Made by a program: the position numbers and the translations under genes. Positions 1 through 10,786 of a stretch of DNA of 64,000 nt are shown piece by piece. The notes under the pieces were generated by a model. That model did not search any database. It saw only the letters and a list, made by a program, of their open reading frames with translations, and was not told the DNA's origin. Origin of the DNA: Rouxiella sp. S1S-2 (GTDB lineage: Bacteria; Pseudomonadota; Gammaproteobacteria; Enterobacterales; Enterobacteriaceae); contig NZ_WFKL01000001.1 of assembly GCF_009208105.1 (NCBI RefSeq), positions 124,001 to 188,000 of the forward strand. Reading direction: 5' to 3'. Positions within the stretch are counted from its first letter, which is position 1. Each line of letters starts with the position of its first letter.

Positions 1-923
1 CCGCTAAAAACAACTGGGGCCAGGCGGACGAAGCGCAGGAACCTTCTGCTGCGCGTCAGTCTTTCCGTAAAAAACTGCGCGAAGGCCTGCTCGACGACAA
101 AGAAATCGAAATTAACGTGGCCGATTCGCCCGCAGGCGTCGAAATAATGGCACCTCCGGGCATGGAAGAGATGACCAACCAGCTGCAGTCGATGTTCCAA
201 AACATGGCGGGTCAGAAGCAGAAAGCGCGCAAGATGAAAATCAAGGAAGCCCACAAGCTGCTGATTGAAGAAGAAGCGGCCAAGCTGGTTAACCCTGAAG
301 AGCTGAAAGAGCAGGCCATTGAAGCCGTTGAGCAGCACGGGATCGTGTTTATCGACGAGATCGACAAAATCTGTAAACGCGGCGGTCAAAGTTCAGGCCC
401 GGACGTTTCACGTGAAGGCGTGCAGCGTGACCTGCTGCCGCTGGTTGAAGGCTGTACCGTCTCAACTAAGCACGGCATGGTGAAGACTGACCATATTCTG
501 TTTATCGCTTCCGGCGCATTCCAGACCTCGAACCCGTCGGACCTCATCCCTGAATTACAGGGTCGTTTGCCGATCCGCGTTGAGCTACAGGCGCTGTCTA
601 CCGAAGACTTCGAGCGTATTCTGACTGAGCCGAGTGCTTCCCTGACTCACCAGTACAAAGCGCTGATGCAAACCGAAGGAGTCACCATCAACTTTACTTC
701 CGACGGTATTCGCCGCATTGCCGAAGCCGCATGGCAGGTTAACGAAACTACCGAGAACATCGGCGCACGTCGTCTGCACACCGTACTTGAGCGTTTGATG
801 GAAGATATCTCCTACGACGCCAGCGAAAGCAACGGTATTTCAATAAACATTGATGCAGATTACGTTCGTAGCCACTTAGATGCACTTGTTGCTGATGAAG
901 ACCTGAGCCGATTCATCTTATAA
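1..923 (+). CDS. hslU: HslU, ATPase subunit of the HslVU protease (5' partial)
   Basis: AAA+ unfoldase that feeds substrates to the HslV peptidase in the cytoplasm. The window opens inside the gene: the frame runs in from base 3, and about 306 residues remain of the roughly 443 usual for the family, so the Walker A end is missing. Visible are the I-domain region, the Walker B motif [10 protein letters not shown] (about 339-368), the sensor region and the C-terminal EDLSRFIL tail that docks into HslV. The first ATG in frame (117) is internal, not a start. A terminator follows the stop. hslV should lie just upstream, outside the window. Confidence 0.97.
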   Translation, partial: AKNNWGQADEAQEPSAARQSFRKKLREGLLDDKEIEINVADSPAGVEIMAPPGMEEMTNQLQSMFQNMAGQKQKARKMKIKEAHKLLIEEEAAKLVNPEELKEQAIEAVEQHGIVFIDEIDKICKRGGQSSGPDVSREGVQRDLLPLVEGCTVSTKHGMVKTDHILFIASGAFQTSNPSDLIPELQGRLPIRVELQALSTEDFERILTEPSASLTHQYKALMQTEGVTINFTSDGIRRIAEAAWQVNETTENIGARRLHTVLERLMEDISYDASESNGISINIDADYVRSHLDALVADEDLSRFIL

Positions 924-953
924 TTTGCGCACACCTTCGTGGTTAAGAAAATG

Positions 954-977
954 GGGAGGCTAAGGCCTCCCTTTTTT
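954..977 (+). terminator. Rho-independent terminator after hslU
   Basis: A perfect 7-bp stem (gggaggc / gcctccc) with loop taag is followed by six T. It ends the hslVU transcript before menA. Confidence 0.85.
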
Positions 978-1023
978 ATTGCCTCGAATTCATCCGGCCC
1001 GAGCAGAACGGATAACGCACATT

Positions 1024-1941
1024 ATGAGCACGCTTCCCCTTAATACTCCCGCCAGCGCCTGGCTTCAAAGCCTGAGATTACGCACCCTTCCCCTGGCCTT
1101 TGCCTCGATTCTGGTCGGCTCATCGCTCGCCAGCTTTCAAGGGAGCATGAAACCGTCGGTCGCACTGTTGGCATTGTTAACCGCCGGACTGCTGCAAGTG
1201 CTTTCCAACCTGGCAAATGACTACGGCGACGCCGTCAAAGGCAGCGATACGCCTGCAAGGCTCGGCCCAGTGCGCGGCATGCAAAAAGGGCTGATTACTC
1301 ACCATCAAATGAAGCGGGCAATCAAACTGTGCGTTTTTGCTGCCGTGATATCGGGTCTGGCGCTGATTACCGTTGCCTGCCAAAAACCTGCGGATATGTT
1401 GGTGTTTCTGCTGCTCGGCCTGCTCTCGATTGCCGCAGCCATTACTTACACCGTAGGTACCCGACCGTATGGATACCGCGGACTGGGTGATGCATCGGTG
1501 CTGCTGTTTTTTGGCTGGATTAGCGTAGCGGGAACCTACTATCTGCAGGTCGGGAAAATTGACCTACTGGTGCTGCTGCCGGCGACGGCATGCGGAATGC
1601 TGGCCGCGGCAGTGTTGAATATCAATAACCTGCGCGATATTGAAAGCGACGCCGAACACGGTAAAAACACGCTGGCCGTCAGACTGGGGCCAAAGATGGC
1701 GCGTTATTATCAGCTTTTTTTACTGCTGGGTGCCATAGTCTGCCTGGCGCTGTTTTCGACGTACTATTTTCCTGGCTGGCGCGGTTTTCTCTTTCTGCTG
1801 GCCGCGCCGATGCTGGCCAGTCACGGCACAAAAGTGCTGCGCAGCACCGTCCCCGAGCAGGCACGGCCGCTGCTTGAACACATGGTGAAAGCGGCGTTGC
1901 TCACCCAGATGCTGTTCGCTCTCGGACTCTTTCTCAACTAA
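1024..1941 (+). CDS. menA: MenA, 1,4-dihydroxy-2-naphthoate polyprenyltransferase
   Basis: Membrane prenyltransferase that attaches the polyprenyl tail to DHNA to form demethylmenaquinone. It has 305 residues (E. coli about 308) and is very hydrophobic, with some eight membrane segments. The first Asp-rich motif NDYGDAVKGSD (about residues 61-71) and the second NNLRDIESD (about 199-207) are the Mg/prenyl-diphosphate sites of the UbiA superfamily. An in-frame ATG at 979 would add 15 residues, but the family N-terminus (short tail, then AWLQSLRLRTLPLAFA) fits the ATG at 1024, and 979 abuts the hslU terminator. It lies upstream of rraA in the same direction, as in E. coli. Confidence 0.95.
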   Translation: MSTLPLNTPASAWLQSLRLRTLPLAFASILVGSSLASFQGSMKPSVALLALLTAGLLQVLSNLANDYGDAVKGSDTPARLGPVRGMQKGLITHHQMKRAIKLCVFAAVISGLALITVACQKPADMLVFLLLGLLSIAAAITYTVGTRPYGYRGLGDASVLLFFGWISVAGTYYLQVGKIDLLVLLPATACGMLAAAVLNINNLRDIESDAEHGKNTLAVRLGPKMARYYQLFLLLGAIVCLALFSTYYFPGWRGFLFLLAAPMLASHGTKVLRSTVPEQARPLLEHMVKAALLTQMLFALGLFLN

Positions 1942-1990
1942 CTGAATGTTATTCAATCATCATGTGCAAAATATGCGCATTAACACTTAA

Positions 1991-2551
<561 letters not shown>

Positions 2552-2577
2552 CCTTCTATTTTAAAAAAATAGACAAC

Positions 2578-2608
2578 AAAAAAGACGCCTCGAAGAGCGT
2601 CTTTTTTA
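2578..2608 (+). terminator. Rho-independent terminator after rraA
   Basis: An A-rich run and gacgc (2584-2588) pair with gcgtc (2597-2601) plus a long T run, giving an extended stem aaaaagacgc / gcgtcttttt. It could work in both directions. Confidence 0.85.
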
Positions 2609-2633
2609 TTTTTGGAGCGAGAAAGATATCACC

Positions 2634-2710
2634 GAGTCATTGGAGTTGCAGCAAGGCAGCGAGCGAATGTGGCTAACGTCGCTGCAACTTCAAGAACGAA
2701 GGTAAATCCA
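2634..2710. repeat. Short ERIC-like repeat lacking the central core
   Basis: Inverted arms agttgcagc (2644-2652) and gctgcaact (2681-2689) flank a short centre. The right flank resembles the ends of the full ERIC element just downstream, so this looks like an internally deleted copy placed directly before it. It lies between the rraA terminator and the 3' end of zapB. Confidence 0.6.
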
Positions 2711-2711
2711 A

Positions 2712-2833
2712 TACCCTGTGGATTTCGAGGTGCAGTAAGGCGACAACTTAGCCAGTCCCCGGGAGCTTACTAAAGTAAGTGACGGGGGTGAACATAGGCA
2801 GTCAACGCATCTGCAACTTGAAAGGTGAAAGGG
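2712..2833. repeat. ERIC (enterobacterial repetitive intergenic consensus) element
   Basis: About 122 bp with the typical ERIC core palindrome, an arm ccccgggagcttac (2757-2770) facing gtaagtgacgggggtga (2775-2791), and outer arms gaggtgcag and ctgcaacttg. It ends almost at the zapB stop codon and would form a long hairpin in the 3' UTR of zapB mRNA. The core matches the ERIC consensus from memory; no database comparison was made. Confidence 0.85.
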
Positions 2834-2835
2834 AT

Positions 2836-3075
2836 TTAGACTTCTTCCATTTTTCCTAACAGTGAGCGCAGGCGCTCCTGCCATACGTGCTGCTCTTCTT
2901 TCAGGTGGGTGTTTTCACGAACCAGTGATTCGTGGTTACCGCTAGCCTGTTGAACCTGCTGAGACAGATTATTGTTCTGCTCTTTCAGCTCTTCAATTTC
3001 CATCTGCAGCAATGTAATGGTATCAATCGCTTGCTGAACTTTAGTTTCTAGTTTCTCAAATACTTCAAATGACAT
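2836..3075 (-). CDS. zapB: ZapB, FtsZ-ring coiled-coil cell division factor
   Basis: Small cytoplasmic coiled-coil protein that joins the Z ring through ZapA and helps link it to the terminus macrodomain (MatP). It has 79 residues and is one long heptad-repeat coil rich in Leu, Glu and Gln from end to end (FEVFEKLE... LLGKMEEV). The longer open frame begins at 3126, but the ATG at 3075 matches the family start and has a strong AAGGGG ribosome site 6 bases ahead. It is divergent from glpFK, as in E. coli. Confidence 0.95.
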   Translation of the reverse strand: MSFEVFEKLETKVQQAIDTITLLQMEIEELKEQNNNLSQQVQQASGNHESLVRENTHLKEEQHVWQERLRSLLGKMEEV

Positions 3076-3544
3076 GGTTATTCCCCTTATGTTCGCAAGG
3101 CGTACATCTTTTAAGACTCGCCACACCTTCCCGATGCGGCTCGATAATTCAATTAACTACCTACTTTAATTAATACCGATTGTATGTAGGCATACCTTCC
3201 CTGTCTAGCAACATACTGGTCCTGCACGCAGTCTGTTGCAATTATCTCGCCTCGACTATCAGGAAAAACCTAAAGTCCGCCGCATCCAGTCACTAAATTC
3301 GCTAGTTTCGCCGCGAAGAACCCATTTTGATGGTCACCCTACCACCGCAAAACACGCGTATTCGCTCATTTTTATGACGCAGCACACACATTTTGATTTC
3401 GGTATTTCTCGTTTATGCTCGTTAACGATAAATTCACATTAACTTCTCATCTCGTATGAGATGTTAAAAATTAAATAACACTAAACAATAAAACCAAGTG
3501 ATTTATACCCTACCCTTAACAACTATCCTTTATAGGATTCGATT
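3076..3544. other. zapB-glpF intergenic control region (469 bp)
   Basis: No credible gene: the 68-codon frame at 3236-3442 has no homology that I recognise and lies in the control region. The region holds the zapB upstream sequence, a GlpR-type operator at 3414-3433 and an imperfect palindrome catctc-gtat-gagatg near 3445-3465. It is AT-rich just ahead of glpF. Confidence 0.6.
3414..3433. promoter_or_regulatory. Candidate GlpR operator upstream of glpFK
   Basis: TATGCTCGTT matches the GlpR half-site consensus WATKYTCGWW at all ten positions. The facing half AACGATAAAT, read in reverse, matches eight of ten. The GlpR repressor, released by glycerol 3-phosphate, controls glpFK in E. coli through several such sites. 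Confidence 0.65.
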
Positions 3545-4387
3545 ATGAGCCAAACTATGAGTTCCACAATCAAAGGTCAGTGCATCGCTGAGTTTCTGGG
3601 AACCGGCCTGATTATCTTTTTTGGTGCAGGCTGCGTCGCGGCAATGAAACTCGCTGGTGCCTCTTTCGGCCAGTGGGAAATCAGCATCATCTGGGGTCTT
3701 GGCGTTTCAATGGCTGTTTACCTGACGGCCGCCATTTCCGGTGCACACCTTAATCCGGCGATCACTATCGCGCTGTGCCTGTTCGCCAACTTTGAAGGCC
3801 GCAAGGTCTTGCCTTACATCGTGGCACAGATAGCCGGTGCCTTCTGTGCGGCAGCGTTGGTATATGGCCTCTACTACAACCTTTTCTTCGACTACGAACA
3901 GAGCCACAACATGGTCCGTGGCAGCGTTGAAAGCCTGGATTTAGCCGGTATCTTCTCTACCTACCCGAATCCACACATCAGCGTTCTGCAGGCATTTTTG
4001 GTTGAAGCTGTGATCACTGCCGTACTGATGGCCCTGATCCTCGCACTGACTGATGACGGCAACGGCGTTCCGCGCGGCGCATTGGCTCCTTTGCTGATTG
4101 GTCTGTTAATCGCCGTTATCGGTGCATCAATGGGTCCATTGACCGGATTTGCCCTTAACCCGGCGCGTGACTTTGGTCCGAAACTGTTCGCTTACTTCGC
4201 CGGATGGGGAAAAGTTGCCTTCACCGGTGCACGTGACATCCCTTACTTCCTGGTTCCTATCTTTGGCCCGTTGGTAGGTGCATGCCTGGGTGCAGTTGGT
4301 TATAAAGCATTGATTAGCAATCATCTTCCACAGACTGTTGCAGCAGCGGAAGAGAAAGCACCACAGCCAAAACAACGTAAAGCCTGA
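3545..4387 (+). CDS. glpF: GlpF, glycerol uptake facilitator (aquaglyceroporin)
   Basis: Inner-membrane channel for glycerol and other small polyols. It has 280 residues (E. coli 281). Both pore NPA motifs are present: HLNPAIT (about residue 66) and LNPARDFGP (about 202), the latter with the Arg and Asp typical of glycerol-selective members. Six membrane spans and two half helices are evident. The C-terminal tail (AAAEEKAPQPKQRKA) is variable in the family. The start at 3545 has a taggat ribosome site. glpK follows after 42 bases in one operon; GlpK traps the glycerol that enters. Confidence 0.97.
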   Translation: MSQTMSSTIKGQCIAEFLGTGLIIFFGAGCVAAMKLAGASFGQWEISIIWGLGVSMAVYLTAAISGAHLNPAITIALCLFANFEGRKVLPYIVAQIAGAFCAAALVYGLYYNLFFDYEQSHNMVRGSVESLDLAGIFSTYPNPHISVLQAFLVEAVITAVLMALILALTDDGNGVPRGALAPLLIGLLIAVIGASMGPLTGFALNPARDFGPKLFAYFAGWGKVAFTGARDIPYFLVPIFGPLVGACLGAVGYKALISNHLPQTVAAAEEKAPQPKQRKA

Positions 4388-4390
4388 TAG

Positions 4391-5950
<1,560 letters not shown>

Positions 5951-5985
5951 TCGTTCGGCAAACTGCACGTTAAAACGGCCTACTC

Positions 5986-6010
5986 AAACTCCCCTGCTCG
6001 GGGAGTTTTT
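5986..6010 (+). terminator. Rho-independent terminator after glpK
   Basis: A 9-bp stem aaactcccc / ggggagttt with loop tgctc, running into a T tract. It separates glpFK from glpX. Confidence 0.85.
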
Positions 6011-6097
6011 CGTTTTTGCCCTCCTCGCTATGATAGACTTTACCGCCTGAGATGAGCCTCGCTCACCGCCCTCATTTTTCTTAAAACGGATTTATCC

Positions 6098-7108
6098 ATG
6101 AAACGTGAATTAGCTATCGAGTTCTCCCGCGTGACAGAGGCTGCGGCCCTTGCCGGTTATAAATGGCTTGGCCGTGGTGACAAAAATCTGGCCGATAATG
6201 CCGCCGTTCAGGCGATGCGCATCATGCTAAACAAAGTCGATATTGCCGGTGAAATTGTCATTGGCGAGGGCGAAATTGATGAAGCTCCCATGCTGTATAT
6301 TGGCGAGAAAGTGGGAACCGGACAGGGGGATGCAGTAGATATCGCCGTTGACCCGATTGAGGGCACGCGCATGACCGCCATGGGCCAGTCAAACGCTCTG
6401 GCCGTATTAGCGGTGGGTGACAAAGGCTCGTTTCTCAATGCGCCAGACATGTACATGGAAAAACTGGTCGTCGGGCCGGGTGCGAAAGGTCAGATCAACC
6501 TTGATTTGCCACTGGCGGAAAACTTGCGCAACATTGCTGCCAGTCTGAATAAACCGCTGAGTGAACTGACCGTATCGATTCTTGCCAAACCGCGTCACGA
6601 CGAGACGATTCGCCAACTCCATGACCTTGGTGTGCGTGTTTTTGCCTTCCCTGACGGCGACGTGGCGGCCACCATCCTCACCTGTATGCCAGAAAGCGAA
6701 GTCGACGTCATGTACGGCATTGGCGGCGCACCAGAAGGCGTAATTTCCGCTGCAGTTATACGTGCGTTAGACGGTGACATGCAGGGCCGTCTGTTGGCGC
6801 GTCATCATGTTAAAGGCGATACTCCGGAAAATCGTCGCCTGGGCGAAGACGAGCTGACCCGCTGCAAACAGATGGGCATTGAGGCCGGTAAAGTGCTGCT
6901 GCTCGACGACATGGCCCGCAATGACAACGTTATCTTCTCGGCCACCGGCATCACCCAGGGCGATCTGCTGGCTGGCATCAGCCGTCAGGGCAATATTGCC
7001 ACCACTGAAACGCTGCTGATCCGTGGGAAATCACGCACAATTCGCCGCATTCGTTCGACCCACTCCCTGGACCGTAAAGACCCTGCGCTGCACGCCTTCA
7101 TTCTCTGA
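6098..7108 (+). CDS. glpX: GlpX, class II fructose-1,6-bisphosphatase
   Basis: Mn-dependent phosphatase of gluconeogenesis that converts fructose 1,6-bisphosphate to fructose 6-phosphate. It has 336 residues, equal to E. coli GlpX. Metal and substrate motifs are clear: GEIVIGEGEIDEAP (about 51-64), DPIEGTRMTAMGQSNALAV (about 86-104) and the GDVAATI loop (about 187). The stop of glpK is 147 bases upstream with a terminator between; TATGAT at 6029-6034 is a possible -10 for a separate glpX promoter. Confidence 0.97.
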   Translation: MKRELAIEFSRVTEAAALAGYKWLGRGDKNLADNAAVQAMRIMLNKVDIAGEIVIGEGEIDEAPMLYIGEKVGTGQGDAVDIAVDPIEGTRMTAMGQSNALAVLAVGDKGSFLNAPDMYMEKLVVGPGAKGQINLDLPLAENLRNIAASLNKPLSELTVSILAKPRHDETIRQLHDLGVRVFAFPDGDVAATILTCMPESEVDVMYGIGGAPEGVISAAVIRALDGDMQGRLLARHHVKGDTPENRRLGEDELTRCKQMGIEAGKVLLLDDMARNDNVIFSATGITQGDLLAGISRQGNIATTETLLIRGKSRTIRRIRSTHSLDRKDPALHAFIL

Positions 7109-7116
7109 TTTAGCCC

Positions 7117-7144
7117 ATCAGGCCCGAGTGAACTCTGGCCTGAT
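7117..7144. terminator. Hairpin after glpX, possible weak terminator
   Basis: atcaggcc (7117-7124) pairs with ggcctgat (7137-7144), with an inner gag/ctc stem. There is only aacattt after it and no clear T tract, so it may protect the mRNA end rather than terminate. Confidence 0.45.
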
Positions 7145-7226
7145 AACATTTAATCGATAATCCTTCTGGAAAATATGGAATAAGATCAGCCGGTAATTCA
7201 ATCCAAACAAAGTGGAGAGAGAGTCG

Positions 7227-7973
7227 ATGGCTGAATGGGTAACGGGTAAAGTAAAACAGGTGGAGCACTGGACAGACAGTTTGTTCAGCATTGTGGTTAA
7301 TGCACCTATCAATGACTTTGCCGCCGGGCAGTACGCCAAACTCTCGCTGGAGATAGACGGTGAACGCGTGACGCGCGCTTACTCCTTCGTTAATGCCCCA
7401 AGCAACGAAAATCTTGAGTTTTATCTGGTGAACGTGCCTGAAGGGAAACTCAGTCCGCATCTGCACATCATGCAGCCTGGTTCAGAAGTCATGATAACTA
7501 AAGAGTCTCAGGGCTTTTTTGTGATTGATGAAATTCCCGAGTGCGATACCCTGTGGATGCTGGCAACCGGTACGGCAATTGGCCCGTTCTTGTCAATTTT
7601 GCAGGAAGGAAAGGGTCTGGAACGCTTTAAGAACATCGTGTTAGTCCACGCCGCACGTTTCTCGCGCGACCTCAGCTATTTGCCGCTAATGCAGCAGCTG
7701 CAACAGCGCTATAACAGTAAATTACACATTCAAACCGTTGTCAGCCGTGAAGAAACGCCGGGTTCACTGACTGGACGTGTGCCTGCGCTCATTGAAAACG
7801 GTTCCCTCGAATCTGCTGTAGGCCTGACCATGGACGCCAACGACAGTCACATCATGCTGTGCGGCAACCCACAGATGGTGCGCGATACGCAGCAGGTGCT
7901 GAAAGACACCCGCGACATGCGCAAACACCTGCGAAGAAAACCGGGCCACATGACGAGTGAGCATTACTGGTAA
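7227..7973 (+). CDS. fpr: Fpr, ferredoxin/flavodoxin-NADP+ reductase
   Basis: FAD enzyme that passes electrons between NADPH and flavodoxin or ferredoxin. It has 248 residues, the E. coli length. The FAD site RAYSFVNAP (about 50-58), the NADPH site ATGTAIGPFLSIL (about 113-125), the CGNPQMVRDT motif and the family C-terminal EHYW (terminal aromatic that stacks on FAD) are all present. An ATG at 7212 is in frame, but the one at 7227 matches the family start (MAEWVTGKV) and has ggagagag 6-8 bases ahead. In E. coli the gene belongs to the SoxRS regulon; no obvious SoxS box was identified here. Confidence 0.96.
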   Translation: MAEWVTGKVKQVEHWTDSLFSIVVNAPINDFAAGQYAKLSLEIDGERVTRAYSFVNAPSNENLEFYLVNVPEGKLSPHLHIMQPGSEVMITKESQGFFVIDEIPECDTLWMLATGTAIGPFLSILQEGKGLERFKNIVLVHAARFSRDLSYLPLMQQLQQRYNSKLHIQTVVSREETPGSLTGRVPALIENGSLESAVGLTMDANDSHIMLCGNPQMVRDTQQVLKDTRDMRKHLRRKPGHMTSEHYW

Positions 7974-8000
7974 TCCATGCAAAACAAAAAGATCTGAATC

Positions 8001-8603
8001 ATGAAAAAAGCTCTGCCTCTGCGCCTGATATCAACCCTGCTGTTGCTGACACTGGGCAGCGGCGTCGCTTTTGCCGATCCGCCAACCGATCATACGGTCG
8101 TGGATGATACGCCGACGGCACCTTATCTGATGCCGGGAGCACCAACGTTTGAAATGACGTTGGTCAGTTTTCGCGAAAAATACAATATCGCCAATCCGAC
8201 GCAGCAAATTGGCGAGTTTCGCTCAATTGCCGATAAGCCCGACGATACGCTGCTGACCCGTGCCGCCAGCAAGATAAACGAAGACCTCTACGCGTCTACG
8301 GCGCTGGAGAAAGGCACCGGCAAAATCAAAAGCATGCAGATGACCTACATGCCGATTCAGGGGGCGGATGAAAAGGCCGCGCACGCTACGGCAATCGGCT
8401 ATATGGCCAATCTACTCCGTCAGTTTGACCCGACATTGTCGGTCGAGCAAAGCGTGTCAAAAGTGAATGCGCTAATTGATAAGGGTAAAGGCTTACCCTT
8501 TTATCAACAGCAGGTTGGCGCCGTGCGCTACGTGATTTCTGACAACGGCGAAAAGGGCCTGACGCTGGCCATCGAACCGGTCAAGTTAGCGTTGGCAAAT
8601 TAG
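8001..8603 (+). CDS. yiiQ: YiiQ, periplasmic DUF1454 family protein
   Basis: 200 residues, with a clear Sec signal peptide (MKKALPLRL, hydrophobic core, cleavage near VAFA-DPP, about residue 26). The rest is a soluble alpha/beta domain of unknown function, exported to the periplasm. Position (between fpr and tpiA) and length match E. coli YiiQ. The E. coli neighbour yiiR is absent. No catalytic motif can be recognised. It begins 27 bases after fpr and may share its transcript. Confidence 0.88.
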   Translation: MKKALPLRLISTLLLLTLGSGVAFADPPTDHTVVDDTPTAPYLMPGAPTFEMTLVSFREKYNIANPTQQIGEFRSIADKPDDTLLTRAASKINEDLYASTALEKGTGKIKSMQMTYMPIQGADEKAAHATAIGYMANLLRQFDPTLSVEQSVSKVNALIDKGKGLPFYQQQVGAVRYVISDNGEKGLTLAIEPVKLALAN

Positions 8604-8744
8604 TCATTATGTTTGCGAATACGCTGGGGATTTGACGAAAAGCAAAGCCTTTGCGGATGATACTCTCTATACTATTGTGCAGTTTATCTGCCCTATCGGC
8701 AGAAATTTTAATCGACACTCGCGTCCCCTTATGGAGGAAATAAA

Positions 8745-9512
8745 ATGCGACATCCATTAGTGATGGGTAACTGGAAACTGAACGGCAGCACCCACATGGT
8801 TAACGAATTGATTGCCGCTCTGCGTACCGAGTTGAGCACCGTTGAAGGCTGTGGCGTTGCCATCGCTCCACCAGAAGTTTATCTGTCACAGGCTAAACAC
8901 GCGCTTTCCGGTAGCCGGATTGCTCTGGGCGCACAGAACGTTGACGCTAACCTGTCAGGCGCTTTCACCGGTGAAATTTCTGCCGACATGCTGAAAGATA
9001 TTGGTGCTCAATACATCATTATCGGTCACTCAGAGCGTCGCACTTACCATAAAGAAAGCGACGAGTTCATTGCCAAGAAATTTGGTGTGGTGAAAGAAGC
9101 AGGCCTGACGCCAGTACTGTGCATCGGTGAAACCGACGCAGAAAATGAAGCTGGCCAAACTCAAGCCGTGTGCGCCAAGCAGCTTGACGCCGTGCTCTCG
9201 ACTCTGGGCGCTAAAGCCTTCGAAGGCGCAGTGATCGCCTACGAACCCGTTTGGGCTATCGGTACCGGTAAATCAGCGACCCCAGCTCAGGCTCAGGCGG
9301 TTCACAAGTTCATTCGTGACCACATTGCCAAGCATGATGCTGCGATTGCCGAACAGGTTATTATTCAGTACGGCGGCTCTGTTAACGCAGCCAACGCCGC
9401 TGAATTGTTCACCCAACCAGACATCGACGGAGCTCTGGTCGGTGGCGCGTCACTGAAAGCCGATGCGTTTGCCGTTATCGTGAAAGCAGCAGCACTGGCC
9501 AAGGCCAAATAA
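8745..9512 (+). CDS. tpiA: TpiA, triosephosphate isomerase
   Basis: Interconverts dihydroxyacetone phosphate and glyceraldehyde 3-phosphate in the cytoplasm. It has 255 residues, the E. coli length. The substrate-binding GNWKLNGS lies near the N-terminus (Asn and Lys at about 9 and 11), the electrophilic His in IIGHSERR (about 92-99), the catalytic Glu and loop 6 in [11 protein letters not shown] (about 165-175), and the phosphate-binding YGGSV near 210. The strong ggaggaaat ribosome site suits a highly expressed gene. TATACT at 8668-8673 may be a -10. The E. coli neighbour cdh is missing downstream. Confidence 0.98.
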   Translation: MRHPLVMGNWKLNGSTHMVNELIAALRTELSTVEGCGVAIAPPEVYLSQAKHALSGSRIALGAQNVDANLSGAFTGEISADMLKDIGAQYIIIGHSERRTYHKESDEFIAKKFGVVKEAGLTPVLCIGETDAENEAGQTQAVCAKQLDAVLSTLGAKAFEGAVIAYEPVWAIGTGKSATPAQAQAVHKFIRDHIAKHDAAIAEQVIIQYGGSVNAANAAELFTQPDIDGALVGGASLKADAFAVIVKAAALAKAK

Positions 9513-9549
9513 TTATTGCCTGATTTATATTGTGACTAGAGTCACTCTC

Positions 9550-9590
9550 AGGCATAAAAAAAACCCCGCAGTGCGGGGTTTTTTATGCCT
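9550..9590. terminator. Bidirectional terminator between tpiA and sbp
   Basis: A long, nearly perfect hairpin: aggcataaaa...accccgc / gcggggt...ttttatgcct. T runs on both strands serve the convergent genes tpiA (+) and sbp (-). Confidence 0.93.
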
Positions 9591-9600
9591 CAAGGAAGGC

Positions 9601-10590
9601 TTAGCGCTTGTTAATCTGGTCGTAAACACCGCCGTTGGAGAAGTGCTCTTTCTGCGCCTCAGGCCAGCCACCGGCAATCTGGTCAACCGTGTAAAGTTTG
9701 ATGTTCGGGAACTGCGCGGCAAACTTCTTGGCAACCGCCGGGTCACGTGGGCGATAGTAGTTTTCCGCCGCGATAGTCTGACCTTCTGGAGTATATTCGT
9801 ATTTCAGGTAAGCATCGGCCACTTCACGGGTACCGCGCTTGTCGACAACCTTGTCGACCACAGAAACGGTTGGCTCAGCCAGAATTGATTCGCTCGGGTA
9901 GACGACTTCAAACTTGCCTTCGCCCAGCTTTTTGTCCGCCAGAATCGCATCATTCTCCCAGGAAATCAGCACATCTCCAATGCCACGCTCAACGAAGGTG
10001 TTGGTTGCACCGCGCGCGCCTGAGTCCTGAACTTCAACGTTTTTAAACAATGCACGAAGGAAATCAGTGGCTTTCGCTTTATCGTTATTGTTGTGGTGCA
10101 GCGCATAACCCCATGCTGCGAGGTAGTTCCAGCGTGCGCCGCCTGAAGTTTTAGGGTTCGGTGTGATCACCGACACGCCCGGTTTGATCAAATCATTCCA
10201 GTCGTGGATCCCTTTTGGATTGCCTTTGCGCACCAGGAATACGATGGTCGAGGTGTAAGGTGCTGCGTTGTCAGGTAAACGCGTCTGCCAGTCTTTGTTG
10301 ATGCGGCCACGATCGGCGATGGCATCTACGTCTGACTGAAGCGCCAGCGTCACCACGTCGGCTTCAATCCCGTTGATCACCGATGTAGCCTGCTTGCCTG
10401 AGCCGCCGTGTGATTGGCGAATAGTGACGTTATCGCCGGTCTTCGCCAACCAGTATTTGCTGAAGGCTTTATTGTATTGCTCATAAAGCTCACGCGTTGG
10501 GTCATAGGAAACATTGAGAATCTGAATGTCTTTCGCAATCGCTCCGGTCGTTACCAACAGTAATGCCAGCCCCACTCCCCACTTGTTCAT
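9601..10590 (-). CDS. sbp: Sbp, periplasmic sulfate-binding protein
   Basis: Solute receptor of the CysTWA sulfate ABC transporter. It has 329 residues (E. coli 329) with a Sec signal peptide (MNKWGVGLALLLVTTGAIA-KD, cut about residue 19). The family hallmarks are the mature N-terminus IQILNVSYDPTRELY, the sulfate-site SHGGSGKQ (about 60-67) and PKTSGGARWNYLAAWGYA (about 145-162). A gggag ribosome site precedes the ATG. In E. coli it is induced by CysB under sulfur limitation; an AT-rich upstream segment (10600-10725) could hold such sites, but I could not define one. Confidence 0.96.
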   Translation of the reverse strand: MNKWGVGLALLLVTTGAIAKDIQILNVSYDPTRELYEQYNKAFSKYWLAKTGDNVTIRQSHGGSGKQATSVINGIEADVVTLALQSDVDAIADRGRINKDWQTRLPDNAAPYTSTIVFLVRKGNPKGIHDWNDLIKPGVSVITPNPKTSGGARWNYLAAWGYALHHNNNDKAKATDFLRALFKNVEVQDSGARGATNTFVERGIGDVLISWENDAILADKKLGEGKFEVVYPSESILAEPTVSVVDKVVDKRGTREVADAYLKYEYTPEGQTIAAENYYRPRDPAVAKKFAAQFPNIKLYTVDQIAGGWPEAQKEHFSNGGVYDQINKR

Positions 10591-10725
10591 CGCGCTTCTC
10601 CCAGCAAATCGTTTTAGTTGGATTGATTTATTTAATCAGCTGTTTAAAGCCTGCCAGAGAAAGAGGAATGTATTAAAGAATAAAAACTTTCTTTCTATTC
10701 CTTTTTGAAATATAGAGCACGAGCT

Positions 10726-10750
10726 AAAAAAAAACCCTCTTGGCTGAGGG
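10726..10750 (-). terminator. Rho-independent terminator after pfkA
   Basis: On the minus strand ccctc / gaggg (10746-10750 with 10735-10739), loop of six, then nine T. It ends pfkA before sbp. Confidence 0.85.
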
Positions 10751-10786
10751 CTTAGTCTTAATACGTATCGAGAGAAGCTTTTCTGA

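Noticed and set aside
3236-3442. 68-codon frame in the glpF upstream region
   Set aside because: Overlaps the GlpR operator, low-complexity translation, no ribosome site; treated as control DNA.
7110-7466. 118-codon minus-strand frame at the start of fpr
   Set aside because: Covers the fpr start and leader on the opposite strand; protein has no recognisable domain.
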